DNA of 52,500 nucleotides from Symbiodinium natans (lineage: Eukaryota > Sar > Dinophyceae > Suessiales > Symbiodiniaceae): assembly GCA_905221605.1 (NCBI GenBank), contig CAJNDS010002406.1:172501-225000 (forward strand), read 5' to 3'. Below the pieces are notes generated by a model. The model ran no database searches. It saw nothing but the letters and a program-made list of their open reading frames with translations, and was not told the DNA's origin. Shown here piece after piece: positions 1-11,640 of the stretch (the stretch's first letter is position 1; each line of letters opens with the position of its first letter). Made by a program: the position numbers and the translations under genes.

Positions 1-3000
1 CCTTAGCATGGAAAGCCAAGCGGGCTCCCATCCTGGGCCGCTGATGCTCATGATGCGCCTGTTTTGGCTTTTGAATGCTCAGGGCTTGGGCGGCTGATGC
101 TCATGATGCTCGCTCATGATGTTCGCCCACTTGGCCTTTAATGTTGAGGGCCTGGGCCGCTGATGCTCATGATGCGCATGTTTTGGCTTTGAATGCTCAG
201 GGCTTGGGCGGCTGATGCTCATGATGCTCGCCCGCCCGGGGCAGCTGATGCTCATGATGTTCGCCCACTTGGCCTTTAATGTTGAGGGCCTGGGCCGCTG
301 ATGCTCATGATGCGCCGGTTTTGGCTTTGAACGCTCAGGGCTTGGGCGGCTGATGCTCATGATGCTCGCCCGCCGGGGCAGCTGATGCTCATGATGTTCG
401 CCCACTTGGCCTTTAATGTTGAGGGCCTGGGCCGCTGATGCTCATGATGCGCCTGTTTTGGCTTTGAATGCTCAGGGCTTGGGTGGCCGATGCTCATGAT
501 GCTCGCCCGCCGGGGGCAGCTGATGCTCATGATGTTCGCCCACTTGGCCTTTAATGTTGAGGGCCTGGGCCGCTGATGCTCATGATGCGCCTGTTTTGGC
601 TTTGAATGCTCAGGGCTTGGGCGGCTGATGCTCATGATGCTCGCCCTCCCGGGGCAGCTGATGCTCATGACGTTCGCCCACTTGGCCTTTAATGTTGAGG
701 GCCTGGGCCGCTGATGCTCATGATGCGCCTGTTTTGGCTTTGAATGCTCAGGGCTTGGGCGGCTGATGCTCATGATGCTCGCCCGCCCGGGGCAGCTGAT
801 GCTCATGATGTTCGCCCACTTGGCCTTTAATGTTGAGGGCCTGGGCCGCTGATGCTCATGATGCGCCTGTTTTGGCTTTGAATGCTCAGGGCTTGGGCGG
901 CTGATGCTCATGATGCTCGCCCGCCCGGGGCAGCTGATGCTCATGATGTTCGCCCACTTGGCCTTTAATGTTGAGGGCCTGGGCCGCTGATGCTCATGAT
1001 GCGCCTGTTTTGGCTTTGAATGCTCAGGGCTTGGGCGGCTGATGCTCATGATGCTCGCCCGCCCGGGGCAGCTGATGCTCATGATGTTCGCCCACTTGGC
1101 CTTTAATGTTGAGGGCCTGGGCCGCTGATGCTCATGATGCGCCTGTTTTGGCTTTGAATGCTCAGGGCTTGGGCGGCTGATGCTCATGATGCTCGCCCGC
1201 CCGGGGCAGCTGATGCTCATGATGTTCGCCCACTTGGCCTTTAATGTTGAGGGCCTGGGCCGCTGATGCTCATGATGCGCCTGTTTTGGCTTTGAATGCT
1301 CAGGGCTTGGGCGGCTGATGCTCATGATGCTCGCCCGCCGGGGCAGCTGATGCTCATGATGTTCGCCCACTTGGCCTTTAATGTTGAGGGCCTGGGCCGC
1401 TGATGCTCATGATGCGCCTGTTTTGGCTTTGAATGCTCAGGGCTTGGGCGGCTGATGCTCATGATGCTCGCCCTCCCTGGGCAGCTGATGCTCAAGTTAA
1501 TGTTGAGGGCCTGGGCCGCTGATGCTCATGATGCTCGCCCGCCCGGGGCAGCTGATGCTCATGATGCGCCTTGTTTTGGCTTTGAATGCTCAGGGCTTGG
1601 GCGGCTGATGCTCATGTTGCTCGCCCTCCCGGGGCAGCTGATGCTCATGATGTTCGCCCACTTGGCCTTTAATGTTGAGGGCCTGGGCCGCTGATGCTCA
1701 TGATGCGCCTGTTTTGGCTTTGAATGCTCAGGGCTTGGGCGGCTGATGCTCATGATGCTCGCCCTCCCAGCTGATGCTCATGATGTTCGCCCACTTGGCC
1801 TTTAATGTTGAGGGCCTGGGCCGCTGATGCTCATGATGCGCCTGTTTTGGCTTTGAATGCTCAGGGCTTGGGCGGCTGATGCTCATGATGCTCGCCCGCC
1901 GGGGCAGCTGATGCTCATGATGTTCGCCCACTTGGCCTTTAATGTTGAGGGCCTGGGCCGCTGATGCTCATGATGCGCCTGTTTTGGCTTTGAATACTCA
2001 GGGCTTGGGCGGCTCACGCTCATGATGCTCGCCCGCCCGGGGCAGCTGATGCTCATGATGTTCGCCCACTTGGCCTTTAATGTTGAGGGCCTGGGCCGCT
2101 GATGCTCATGATGCGCCTGTTTTGGCTTTGAATGCTCAGGGCTTGGGCGGCTGATGCTCATGATGCTCGCCCGCCCGGAGCAGCTGATGCTAGCCTTTAA
2201 TGTTGAGGGCCTGGGCCGCTGATGCTCATGATGCGCCTGTTTTGGCTTTGAATGCTCAGGGCTTGGGCGGCTGATGCTCATGTTGCTCGCCCGCCCGGGG
2301 CAGTTGATGCTCATGATGCGCCTGTTTTGGCGTTGAATGCTCAGGGCTTGGGCGGCTGATGCTCATGATGCTCGCCCACCCGGGGCAGCTGATGCTCATG
2401 ATGTTCGCCCACGTGGCCTTTAATGTTGCGGGCCTGGGCCGCTGATGCTCATGATGCGCCTGTTTTGGCTGTAAATGCTCAGGGCTTGGGCGGCTGATGC
2501 TCATGATGCTCGCCTGCCCGGGGCAGCTGATGCTCATGATGTTCGCCCACTTGGCCTTTAATGTTGAGGGCCCGGGCCGCTGATGCTCATGATGCGCCTG
2601 TTTTGGCTTTGAATGCTCAGGGCTTGGGCGGCTGATGCTCATGATGCTCGCCCGCCCGGGGCAGCTGATTCGCCCACTTGGCCTTTAATGTTGAGGGCCT
2701 GGGACGCTGATGCTCATGATGCGCCTGTTTTGGATTTGAATGCTCAGGGCTTGGGCGGCTGATGCTCATGATGCTCGCCCGCCCGGGGCGGCTGATGCTC
2801 ATGATGTTCGCCCACTTGGCCTTTAATGTTGAGGGCCTGGGCTGCTGATGCTCATGATGCGCCTGTTTTGGCTTTGAATGCTCAGGGCTTGGGCGGCTGA
2901 TGCTCATGATGCTCGCCCGCCCGGGGCAGCTGATGCTCATGATGTTCGCCCACTTGGCCTTTAATGTTGAGGGCCTGGGCCGCTGATGCTCATGATGCGC

Positions 3001-5497
3001 CTGTTTTGGCTTTGAATGCTCAGGGCTTGGGCGGCTGATGCTCATGATGCTCGCCCGCCGGGGCAGCTGATGCTCATGATGTTCGCCCACTTGGCCTTTA
3101 ATGTTGAGGGCCTGGGCCGCTGATGCTCATGATGCGCCTGTGTTGGGCGGCTGATGCTCATGATGCTCGCCCGCCCGGGGCAGCTGATGCTCATGATGTT
3201 CGCCCACTTGGCCTTTAATGTTGAGGGCCTGGGCCGCTGATGCTCATGATGCTCGCCCGCCCGGGGCAGCTGATTCTCATGATGTTCGCCCACTTGGCCT
3301 TTAATGTTGAGGGCCTGGGCCGCTGATGCTCATGATGCGCCTGTTTTGGCTGTGAATGCTCAGGGCCTGGGCGGCTGATGCTCATGATGCTGCCCGACCA
3401 GGGCAGCTGATGCTCATGATGCGCCTGTTTTGGCTTTGAATGCTCAGGGCCTGGGCGGCTGATGATCATGATGCTCGGCCTTTAATGTTGAGGGCCTGGG
3501 CAGCTGATGCTCATGATGCGCCTGGTTTGCCTTTGAATGCTCAGGGCCTGGGCGGCTGATGCTCATGATGCTTGCCAGGCCGGAGCAGCTGATGCTGATG
3601 GTCATGATGTTTGCTCACTTGGCCTTTATTCAGGGCCTGGGCGGCTGATGTTGCTCGCCCGCCCACCGGGGACAGCTGATGCTCATGATGTTCGCCCACT
3701 TGGCCTTTAATGTTGATGGCCTGGGCAGCTGATGCCCATGATGCGCCTGTTTTGGCTTTGAATGCTCAGGGCCTGGGCGGCTGATGCTCATGATGCTCGC
3801 CCGCCCGGGGCAGCTGATGCTCATGATGTTCGCCCACTTGGCCTTGATTGCGGGCCTGGGCAGCTGATGCTCATGATGCGCCTGTTTTGGCTTTGAATGC
3901 TCAGGGCCTGGACGGCTGATGCTCATGATGCTCGCCCGCCCGGGGCAGCTGATGCTCACGATGTTCACCCAGGGCCTGGGCAGCTGATGCTCATGATGCG
4001 TCTGTTTTGGGTTTAATGCTCAGGGCCTGGGCGGCTGATGCTCATGATGCTCGCCCGCCCTTGGCAGCTGATGCTCATGATGTTCGCCCACTTGGCCTTC
4101 AATGTTGAGGCCTGTTTTGGCTTTGAATGCTCAGGGCCTGGGCGGCTGATGCTCATGATGTTCGCCCACTTGGCCATTAATGTTGAGGGCCTGGGCAGCT
4201 GATGCCCACGATGCGCCTGTTTTTATGGCTTTGAATGCTCAGGGCCTGGGCGGCTGATGCTCATGATGCTCGCCGGCCCAAGGCAGCTGATGCTCATGAT
4301 GTTTGCCCACTTGGCCGTTAATGTTGAGGGCCTGGGCGGCTGATGCTCATGATGTTCGCCCACTTGGCCTTTACTGTTGAGGGCCTGGCCAGCTGATGCT
4401 CATGATGCGCCTGTTTTGGCTTTGAATGCTCAGAGCCTGGGCGGCTGATGCTCATGATGTTCGTCCACTTGCCTTCAATGTTGCCTTTATAATGTTGAGG
4501 GCCTGGGCAGCTGATGCTCATGATGCGCCTGGTTTGGCTTTGAATGCTCAGGGCCTGGGCGGCCGATGCTCATGATGCTCGCCCCGGGGCAGCTGATGCT
4601 CATGATGTTCGCCCACTGCCTTTAAGATTGAGGGCCTAGGCAGCTGATGCTCGTGATGCGCCCGTTTTGTCTGGGAATGCTCAGGGGCCTGGGCGGATGC
4701 TCATGATGCTTGCCCGCCAGGGCAGCTGATGCTCATGATGCGCCTGTGTTGGCTTTGAATGCTCGGGGCCTGGGTGGCTGATGCTGATGATGCTCACCTG
4801 CCCGGGGCAGCTGTTTTTCATGATGTTCGCCCACTTGGCCTTTAATGTTGAGGGCGAGCGAGCGCCATGAGGCAGCTGATGCTGATGATGCGCCTGTTTT
4901 GGTTTTGAATGCTCAGGGCTTGGGCGGCTGATGCTCATGATGCTTGCCTGCCCGGGGCAGTTGATGCTCATGATGCGCCTGTTTTGGCTTTGAATGCACA
5001 GGGCTTGGGTGGCCGATGCTCATGATGCTTGCCCGCCCAGGGCAGCTGATGCTCATGATGTTCGCCCACTTGGCCTTTAATGTTGAGGGCCTGGGCAGCT
5101 GATGCCATGATGCGCTTTGTCTTTGAATGCTCAGGGCCTGGGCGGCTGATGCTCATCATGCGCGCCCGCCCGGGGCAGCTGATGCTCATGATATTCGCCC
5201 ACTTGGCCTTTTCTGTTGAGGGCCGGGGCAGCTGATGCTCGTCGCCCGAGGAAGCTGATGCTCATGATGTTCGCCCACTTTGCCTTTAATGTTGAGGGCC
5301 GGGGTAGCTGATGCTTATGATGCGGCTTTGTATGCTCAGGGCCTGGGCGGCTGCTGCTCATGAAGCTCGCCCGCCCGGGGCAGCTGATGCTAGAGAATTG
5401 GCTTGCAATGCTCATAGGCCTTCTCAGCTAATGCTCATGATGTTCGCCCACTTGGCCTTTAATGTTGAGGGCCTCGGCCGGCCGCGTGTGGCCCCGG
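1..5497. repeat. 138-bp higher-order satellite array
   Basis: Tandem array with an exact 138-bp spacing in the best part (units at about 791, 929 and 1067). Each unit has three subunits of about 53, 52 and 33 bp, each opening with GCTGATGCTCATGATG. The 53- and 52-bp subunits are diverged copies of each other, so the ancestor was probably a roughly 52-bp repeat. Copies are near identical up to about 3 kb and become more diverged and deleted towards 5.5 kb, where CCTGGGCGGC and CAGCTGATGC variants dominate. Because 138 is a multiple of three, minus-strand frames stay open for up to 337 codons and read as a 46-residue repeat with HHEHQ motifs. I regard these frames as a by-product of the period. 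The left edge lies outside the window. Confidence 0.93.
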
Positions 5498-5510
5498 GCG
5501 GGTTATGCAG

Positions 5511-5620
5511 GCCCTGAGCATTCAAAGCCACATCAGCTGCCCAGTCCCTCAGCATTAATGGCCAAGTGGGAGAACCTCATGAACACCAGCTGCCCCGAAC
5601 GAGCGAGCATGATGAGCATC
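5511..5620. repeat. Satellite fragment in inverted orientation
   Basis: From about 5511 the satellite words appear as reverse complements (CCCTGAGCATTCAAAGCC, CAGCTGCCCAG, GAGCATGATGAGCATCA). The array therefore turns over at about 5500, which points to an inversion or a head-to-head junction rather than a simple array end. Confidence 0.75.
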
Positions 5621-6065
5621 AACCTTTCTTCTGAATATGCCAACACGAAATGAAAGATTTACTTACGTGTCCTTTCTCTCCGGCGACTTGCTACTGTACA
5701 GTACATATTTCACACGGCCACAACGTTATTCTTTTTTATGCTTATCAAAAAGATCCACAATGCATGTCTTATTCAAACATACTTTAGCTACTTTCCTGTT
5801 GTCCCTTGACCCCATACGCCGCATAATGAGTCTTTACGCCACAGAATGGCCAAATGGCCGAACATCTTAGGTGATAGGGACGTTGAGCGCAAGTAAGCTC
5901 AAGCTGGACAAGCTGGCAAAACTCGGAGAAATGTGAAATGCATTGTGTGCGCAATATGCAAGGGGTAGGTTCCTGCTGCGGCACATTTTTTAATGTGCAA
6001 TTACTTCAAAATAATTACCTTGCCCAGTAAGATAAGTTCATCATGCGGTATGGTTGTGCAGCATG
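5621..6065. other. AT-richer spacer between inverted satellite fragments
   Basis: About 445 bp, visibly richer in A and T than its flanks, splitting two inverted satellite fragments. Short open frames exist on both strands but none shows a recognisable motif. It could be an insertion into the satellite or unique DNA that the satellite expanded around. I see no terminal repeats. Confidence 0.4.
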
Positions 6066-6290
6066 ACCGTAATCATGAGCATCAGCTGCCCAGGCCCTCA
6101 GCATTAAAGGCCACGGAAGTGGGTGAACATCATCAGCATCCCGGGCGGGCGAGCATCATGAGCATCAGACGTCCAGGCCTTTGAGCATTGAAAGCCAAAA
6201 CGGGAGCATCAGCAGCATCAGCTGCCCAAGCCATCAGCATAAAAGGCCAAGTGGGCGAACATCAAGAGCATCATCTCGCCCGGCTTGGGG
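6066..6290. repeat. Second inverted satellite fragment
   Basis: Reverse-complement satellite words (ATGAGCATCAGCTGCCCAGG, CCTCAGCATTAAAGGCC, GGGCGGGCGAGCATCATG) recur here in degraded form and stop just before the first kinase exon. This piece may lie inside a 5' intron of that kinase gene. Confidence 0.7.
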
Positions 6291-6378
6291 GATGCTCGCC
6301 CGCGCGCTGACCCTTTTTCCCGGATTGCATACAGCCACTGCAGCCGCCAGCTGTTGGAAACCACAGTGCCCACCCAGT

Positions 6379-6403
6379 AGGGTTTAGGGTTTCGGGTTTA
6401 GGG
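6379..6403 (+). repeat. Interstitial telomere-like array in kinase intron
   Basis: About 3.5 TTTAGGG/TTTCGGG units. It ends roughly 35 bp before the acceptor of the first recognisable kinase exon at 6439. Confidence 0.85.
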
Positions 6404-6438
6404 ACCCCATACACTACTTCAGTCCTCGGGGAACCCAG

Positions 6439-9400
6439 GTGAGGACCACGTGCAGTTCTTCATTTATCAGATACTGCGAGCCCTGCTGTGACTTGTCTCG
6501 AGTTGGGAGGTGTCGCCACCTGCAAATCCGGAACTAATAAACCTCAAACCCGAAACCTTAAAGAAAGTCTGAGCGCGCGCGGCCGGCAGGCCTGTTCTGT
6601 ACTGTTCGGCTTAGGGTAGTGGTTGATCCGGATGTTGCTGTGCTTTTTGCTGTTTGGGTATGGTTGGGGGGTGGACGAAAGAACAGCTGGAACAGCTGGC
6701 CGAGCGCGAACAAGGGCATGGAGTTCCCCGCAGGATAGCCAACTCGGACCGAGAAATCGCCCTGCGATGCGGATTCGCCCCAGCTGTGCAGGAGGGAAAA
6801 AAAGCCTAATTAAACTCTAAACCTTGTTTAGAGCCTCACGAGGCCAGCCCTGCAAATACCGATGGCTTCACCAGACAGTCCTCCACATTGTCACCTAGGT
6901 ACTTGCACTCTGCCAATGTGGTGCACAGGGATCTTAAGCCCTTGAATGTTCTAGCACCTTGGCTGCAAAGCGTTGAGTTGTGTGTTTTGGGCAGTTGGTG
7001 GGCGCGTCAATGACGAAGAGGTGTTGCAGGTCAGACAGTCTCTTCCTGACTGGACAGCTTGTGGTGCTGCACGTGGAGGAACCTGTTTCTTGCAATTTCT
7101 TCCACGGCAACATGCGTTGAATTGCTGTTCCCGTGTCGGGCTCTCCAAGGTAAACAAGAATTGCGACATCAAGAGCCTTGCTTGCACATAATGGAGCTTG
7201 AGTGACCCTCTTCTCCCGGTTTCTGCAGGTTTTAGGAGTTCCGAGTGGCAGTATTCATGGTGCCGATGGCTGTTTGCTTGTTGGCTGTGGGCTGGCAGAG
7301 TACAAACTGTCACTCTTCAGGAGGACTGGGAATAGGCCTTAGGGTTCTTTTGAGCTTGTAGCGGGCATTTAAAGTTGATGCCAGGCTGCTCTTCTCTGAA
7401 AGGGCTGGCAGTCCTTGACTACAACTGCCGTCTCTTCTGCTATCCTTGGTCCTCTTGGTTTGACTGGTCCCTGTTGGGTAACTTGGTCAGGTGAATGCGT
7501 CTGGCTCCAAAGCCCCTCACCCTCCCACCTGGGCCCTAAACCCTAAACCCCTAAACCCGAAACCCTAAAAGCCTAATCCACAGCAGGCTGTGCGACTTTG
7601 GCCTCGCCAGAGGCCACCTGTGTCGGTTCAGGGGTGTAGCTTGGGGTCCGGGGTTTATATTCCTGCTACTGGTGAGTGTATTCAGTAGAAATAAATATTG
7701 CTGAGTGTAGATATTGGGCGTCCTTCTAGAAAAGCCCTACTTCATAGAGTCTGCGAAGCAGTCTGGAGGCCAACCCCTGCACAGGCCGCGCCGGCTTCGA
7801 TCAGGACGATGACACCTGGCTCCGGACGGAGTATGTGGCTTAGTAGCTGAGTGAGCACGCTTTACACTTTTTGGGCACCATAGGCACCTGCTATATTCCC
7901 TTATGGAACTGAAAAATGTGCACTTTTTTGGGGGCTGATGAACCAGAAACTAAGGTGGGCACCCGCTGGTATAGAGCTCCGGAGGCCAGAAGAGCTTTCC
8001 CGAGTCGAAAACCCCCCAGTTTGCCCTGTGATCCGAGAGCCTTAGAGGCCTGTATGGGGGCAGGATGGCCTGGATTTGGAGGGTTTAGGGTTTAGGGTTT
8101 AGGGTTTAGGGTTTCGGGTTTCGGGTCTACGGGGCTTACAGGGTTTAGAGGTTTTGTACTTGAAGGTTTTGCAGGGTTTGGAAAGGCTTAGGGTGTCAGG
8201 GTTTAGGGTTTGCTGCCTTGAAATTCAGGTACCGCGCATGCTTCAGGTTTTGGAGGGTTCTATCCCCGGGCTGGGGTCGTTGAGATTGGTACAACTGTTT
8301 CTATTGTCTGTCTGACAGTCTGGCTCTCTCTCTCTCTCTCTCTTGTGTGTGTGTGTGTGTGTCCCTCTGTCCCTCTCTCCCTCTCTCTCTCTTTCCCTCT
8401 CTCCCTCTCTCCCTCTGATTCTCTCTCTCTCTCTCTCCTCTCTCCCTCTCGTTCTATATCTCTTCATCTTCGCCTCTCGATATCGATTGTATAGATAGAC
8501 ATTTTCATAGACAGATAGGTACACATCTGCACCAATGCTTGTGGATACCTCGAAGATCCGGGGTGCTTTGGGGGGCCCTGGGGCTCTTGAGCTAGGAAGA
8601 TACAGGCGCATCAGGGGTTTCGGCTTCAGGCTTCTAGGGTTGAGGGTTGTACTCGGGATTCCATTCGTGTTTCTGGGACCTCGCCCGATGAAAGCCTGAA
8701 GGCCAAATCCTGCACCCAAACTGGACAATCGGGTCCTTAAGAGACTGACTCGTGGACCCTTTATTGGAAACATTTTGGGGACCCTTCTAAAGTTACCCTT
8801 ATTCTTTTGAAAATAGCCCCCCCCACCCCCAAATCCAGCCCGGCAATGCCCTCCAGGTGATCTTGACCTCCAGGGAGTACACGGCGGCCGTAGACATGTG
8901 GAGCGCAGGTGGGCACGCTCGGTAACTGAAGTTGAGAGTTCTGCGATTGGGCGTTCAATCTAGCAGTCCTGTGCCTAACTCAGATCCGAATCGTAGCTTC
9001 AAGATCGACTAATGACTGATGGGCAGCCGGTAATTCCAAGCATCCCCAAACAGTTGCGACCCAAACCGGTTCCCAGGAGGTTCCCTGCCCTCAGAAGCCT
9101 AGGCCTTTAGGAGAGTTCATGCCCGTGTGGTCCAGACCCTGCACCAAAACAACATTATGATCGTAGAAAGCCTCCAATTTAAAGGTTTCTGTTCCAATTC
9201 ACTTTATCTTGTTCATCGTTTCGTTCACCTATTTTCTAAATGCGCCCACGCGGAGAATGATATCTTCTGCCCGCGAACCCAACATGAATAGGTACACTTA
9301 GATGAGCCTTTAGGGTGTCATGTATCACGTGTCATGGCTCTTCCCTTTCGTCCTTTTCGTGGGTCTCTAGGGGTTAGCAGAGATTCGGTATATGGCCTGG

Positions 9401-11599
9401 TGAACAGGAAGCCAGACACAGAATACAGAGCAGTTTCTAGGAGTCTTGGTAAGGCTGTTACATGCGGTTCTGTCTACACGGCTCTTTCAGGGGCTTGCCT
9501 TGAGGACGGTTATTCACCGCCCTAGTCCCCAACCATCCCTAAAACCCTAAAAGCCCTGAACCCTGGATGTCTTGAGAACTAGATGTCTTGAGGACCTTGA
9601 AGCTCTCAAGCCAAAAGCCCTAAACCCTAGATGTCTTGCGAGCCCCGAAGCTGTGAAGCCCCAAAAAATGCCCAAACAGCCGGAAACTCCGGCGCACTAA
9701 ACCCTAAACCCCAAACCCTAAACCCTAAACCCTAAGGTTGCATTCTCGGGGAGCTCATCGGCCGGGCGCCAATGTTCCGCGGGTCGGACTTCCTCGACCA
9801 GCCCCTTGGTCTTTGCACTTCTTCCATTTCAACCACAGGTTTAGGGTTGAGGGTTGAGGGTTTAGGGTTTAGGGTTCAACATGTTTACTTCTAATTCTTT
9901 TCTATTTGGTTTAGGAATTCTACGTATTCTAGTGTGAATACTATAATCGGTAATACTTGCATGTGCTTCTCTCAACCTAAGATGCGATTTAGGGTTTAGG
10001 GGGGGGGGGGGGGGGGGGGGGGTTGGTTTTTTCGGGAGGACGGAGTAGAACAGATATTTGAGAGAAATTATGAGTCTTTCCGATGCATTTCCTGAAGCTC
10101 TCAAGTTCTGGTGCGTCCTGAGGTTGCGCTCCATATGTGCAATCGTGGGAACGCCGGAGGCCAGTGTCCGATTCTCCCAAAACCCTCCTACCCGAACGGT
10201 GGAGATCGTATCCACACCTGTCAAGCCCGTACCTTTTTGTTCTCACAAATCTCCCAAATCTTGTCTTTAAACCCTAAACCCTATAGACCCTAGACCCTAA
10301 ACCCTAAACCCTAAACCCTAACCCCTAAACCCTAAACCCTAAAATGTGGGGAGCTGGAACTCAAAGCTCCTGGAGGGGCGGTCGTCCGACTTGACAAGGT
10401 GCTATTGCTGAGATCCGGGACGAGTGAAAGATCATAGTGGGAATAGTCGGGCCTTGGTGTGAACCCAAGCCCTACAACCCAGGAGTCTGAGCTTTCCTTC
10501 ATTCCGGCCCCTTGGCTCAAAAAGTCAACGTTTTTCGCTGCGACCGTTGCGCTGGGGCCTTAAACACAGGGCTGCCAAGGATCCCCCAAAAAGACGACTC
10601 TCGAAGCTTTGGGGAGTTTTCGGCCCGCGCTCTTCCCGATGCTCGCTGATGCTAAGGAGCACAACCAGGCAGCCAGAAACTTCTTGAGGACCAAGTATCC
10701 GGGCCTAACACGCCAGAGCCTTCGGAAGCATTCAGATTTTGGTCCAGCGACTGTGATTTGGTGCTCATCCGGATTTGGATGTCTGTCTTTCTTTTCCTTG
10801 GCTTTGGGTGACATGAGCTGGCACGACAACAAGAGCAGGGAACAGACCAAGCCCACAAGTGTAACCCAGCCGATTTGATGGTTTCGAGTCCTCGCCAGCA
10901 AGTGCCTGATCTTGGCAGCACGATTGGTCATTGGCCGGCTGAAGAGGGGCATCTGTCTCGGTCGGCGTAAAGAGCGCAGCAGTTGGGCCGGCAGGGTATA
11001 GGTGCTCAACCAGCACAGCTTGTGCCTGCAAGCTACGCAGTGGGGTGACTACCTGCAAGTATTGCATGACCAGAGCATTTCGGGATTGGTCGCCTTGCCC
11101 CAAATCGCCGCAGATTTGGTCTGTACGCTGTGTTGCGATCATTCTCATTTATACATCTTAAACAGATAGAAATGGATATGTGTGTTTATTTATTGTTTTT
11201 TGTGGGTAGTACTCCGCACGTCCGCACGTCCGCATGTCCAGCTCCACGTGTTGATATGGCAGTGTTGACATGTTAAAGTGTGGCTCAGCCTGGCACGAGG
11301 AACTGGAAGGTCATGTTTCCGCACGCCGCTGCATCTTCGACGATTTGGCAGCTGTTTTGGGAGGTATACCTCGCTACGTAGGGGTGCTACCAAGCAACCT
11401 TGGCTCCACATGGCTAAACTACTGTAATTCCAGGTTGCAAATTCAGCTTGCCTAAACCCTCAACCCTAAGCAATGGACCCTAAACCCTATAAACCCTAAA
11501 GTAAATGACCCTAAACCCCAAACCCAAGTTTTCTGGCCAGGATACGCAGTGTGACCTGCTAGATCGGCTGCTGCAGTTCGACCCGCCCTGGAGCTGCAA

Positions 11600-11640
<41 letters not shown>

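Noticed and set aside
357-1370. 337-codon minus-strand open frame in the satellite
   Set aside because: It is produced by a 138-bp period divisible by three. The repeat is near identical at DNA level in all frames and lies opposite to every supported gene.
1-5497. CRISPR array
   Set aside because: Direct repeats without unique spacers of constant size; it is a satellite in a eukaryotic context.
7174-7191. Reading the kinase frame through DIKSLACT as a deletion of the DFG motif
   Set aside because: A GA donor at 7173 joins to the intact CDFGLAR exon at 7587, so the gene is not broken here.
8166-8185. 20-nt kinase micro-exon (VLQGLE) in telomere-like DNA
   Set aside because: The exon at 8857 already begins with VILTSREY in the right phase directly after RAPE, so no extra exon is needed.
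10508-10518. Spliced-leader-like word TTGGCTCAA
   Set aside because: Only nine bases match and the upstream leader bases differ; it falls inside a kinase intron.
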